A stretch of 64,000 bases of DNA from NCBI RefSeq assembly GCF_964340395.1, contig NC_135554.1, positions 7,769,975 to 7,833,974 on the forward strand, written 5' to 3'. A program made the position numbers and the translations under genes. Under the pieces are notes generated by a model, which did not search any database, was not told where the DNA came from, and worked only from the letters and a program-made list of their open reading frames with translations. Positions 63,588 to 64,000 of this stretch are shown in pieces (position 1 is the stretch's first letter; every line of letters begins with the position of its first letter). The DNA is from Glandiceps talaboti. Taxonomy: Eukaryota; Hemichordata; Enteropneusta; Spengelidae.

Positions 63588-64000
63588 CTGACTTTGCCCT
63601 CATATCTTCATCCCATTTTGCACTGAAGAAGTTTCACATGGCTCTCATATTTCATATATACTCTTTCTAAATATATGGTGATGCAACATGAGTAAAAATA
63701 ACTGGGGTTAACTAAGTTTGGTAGTCAATATAGCAGGTTTACCATCAAACTGACGCAAAATTTGTTTCAAATTTGTCTAGTAAAAACCGTTGGCCCAGTT
63801 GTCGATTAGGCTTACAAGTTACACAAAGCATGATAAGACACTGTGAATGGTGCAAATAAACAACGTGCGAAATGCCAAATACCAAATGCAAACAATACAA
63901 GCGAACAAAAGGGCCTGTATGCACTCTAATAGCCCGATATTTTGCCTAAAATCAGGCTCACATGTGCGAACGGTGTGTTTTTGACGTACCTAGTAGGCAG
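63588..64000. other. No feature recognised
   Basis: AT-rich unique-looking sequence to the end of the window. Confidence 0.4.

Overview
The window is eukaryotic DNA from an invertebrate metazoan, probably a marine bilaterian. The signs are a long intron-rich gene with GT-AG introns, animal-specific domains (trefoil, EGF, Ig, FN3, receptor tyrosine phosphatase), Penelope-like elements carrying hammerhead ribozymes, a chromodomain Ty3/gypsy retrotransposon, a LINE remnant, a tRNA-derived SINE and very abundant (TA)n and (GA)n arrays. The species cannot be named from the sequence. No bacterial features are present.

The central gene (minus strand, coding span 42656 down to 3085) is one receptor-type protein tyrosine phosphatase (RPTP), reconstructed here by hand from 30 exons. 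All splice phases agree and the coding total is 4149 nt (1382 residues). The order is: signal peptide, three trefoil (P-type) domains, one EGF-like domain, one Ig-like domain, four FN3 domains, a transmembrane helix, a catalytically competent phosphatase domain D1, and a degenerate D2. The phosphatase half resembles the type IIB (PTPRK/M/T/U) group. The trefoil-EGF ectodomain is unusual for that group.

Its introns are packed with mobile DNA. Introns near 13.0-14.9 kb and 18.2-21.4 kb hold Penelope-like elements of two families, with inverted terminal pieces, long (TA)n arrays and several hammerhead ribozymes. The 13-kb intron between the EGF and Ig exons (25.1-38.2 kb) holds a decayed LINE and a DNA element with TTA target duplications (27.78-37.96 kb). 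Nested inside the latter is an 8.16-kb Ty3/gypsy-type LTR retrotransposon whose two 450-bp LTRs are identical. That element carries gag, pol with a C-terminal chromodomain, and a third membrane-protein ORF.

Upstream of the gene (about 43-53 kb) is a mosaic of diverged segmental duplications, including a 1.25-kb tandem pair, with no confident gene. Further right are a tRNA-derived SINE (54.6 kb), an intact IS630/Tc1-type transposase ORF (57.1-58.2 kb, plus strand), a minus-strand gene for a PB1-domain/zinc-knuckle protein split by a frameshift (60.4-61.9 kb), and a perfect foldback MITE with a 9-bp target duplication (63.4-63.6 kb).

Exon boundaries and domain calls were made by reading translations and splice signals. 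No database search was run.
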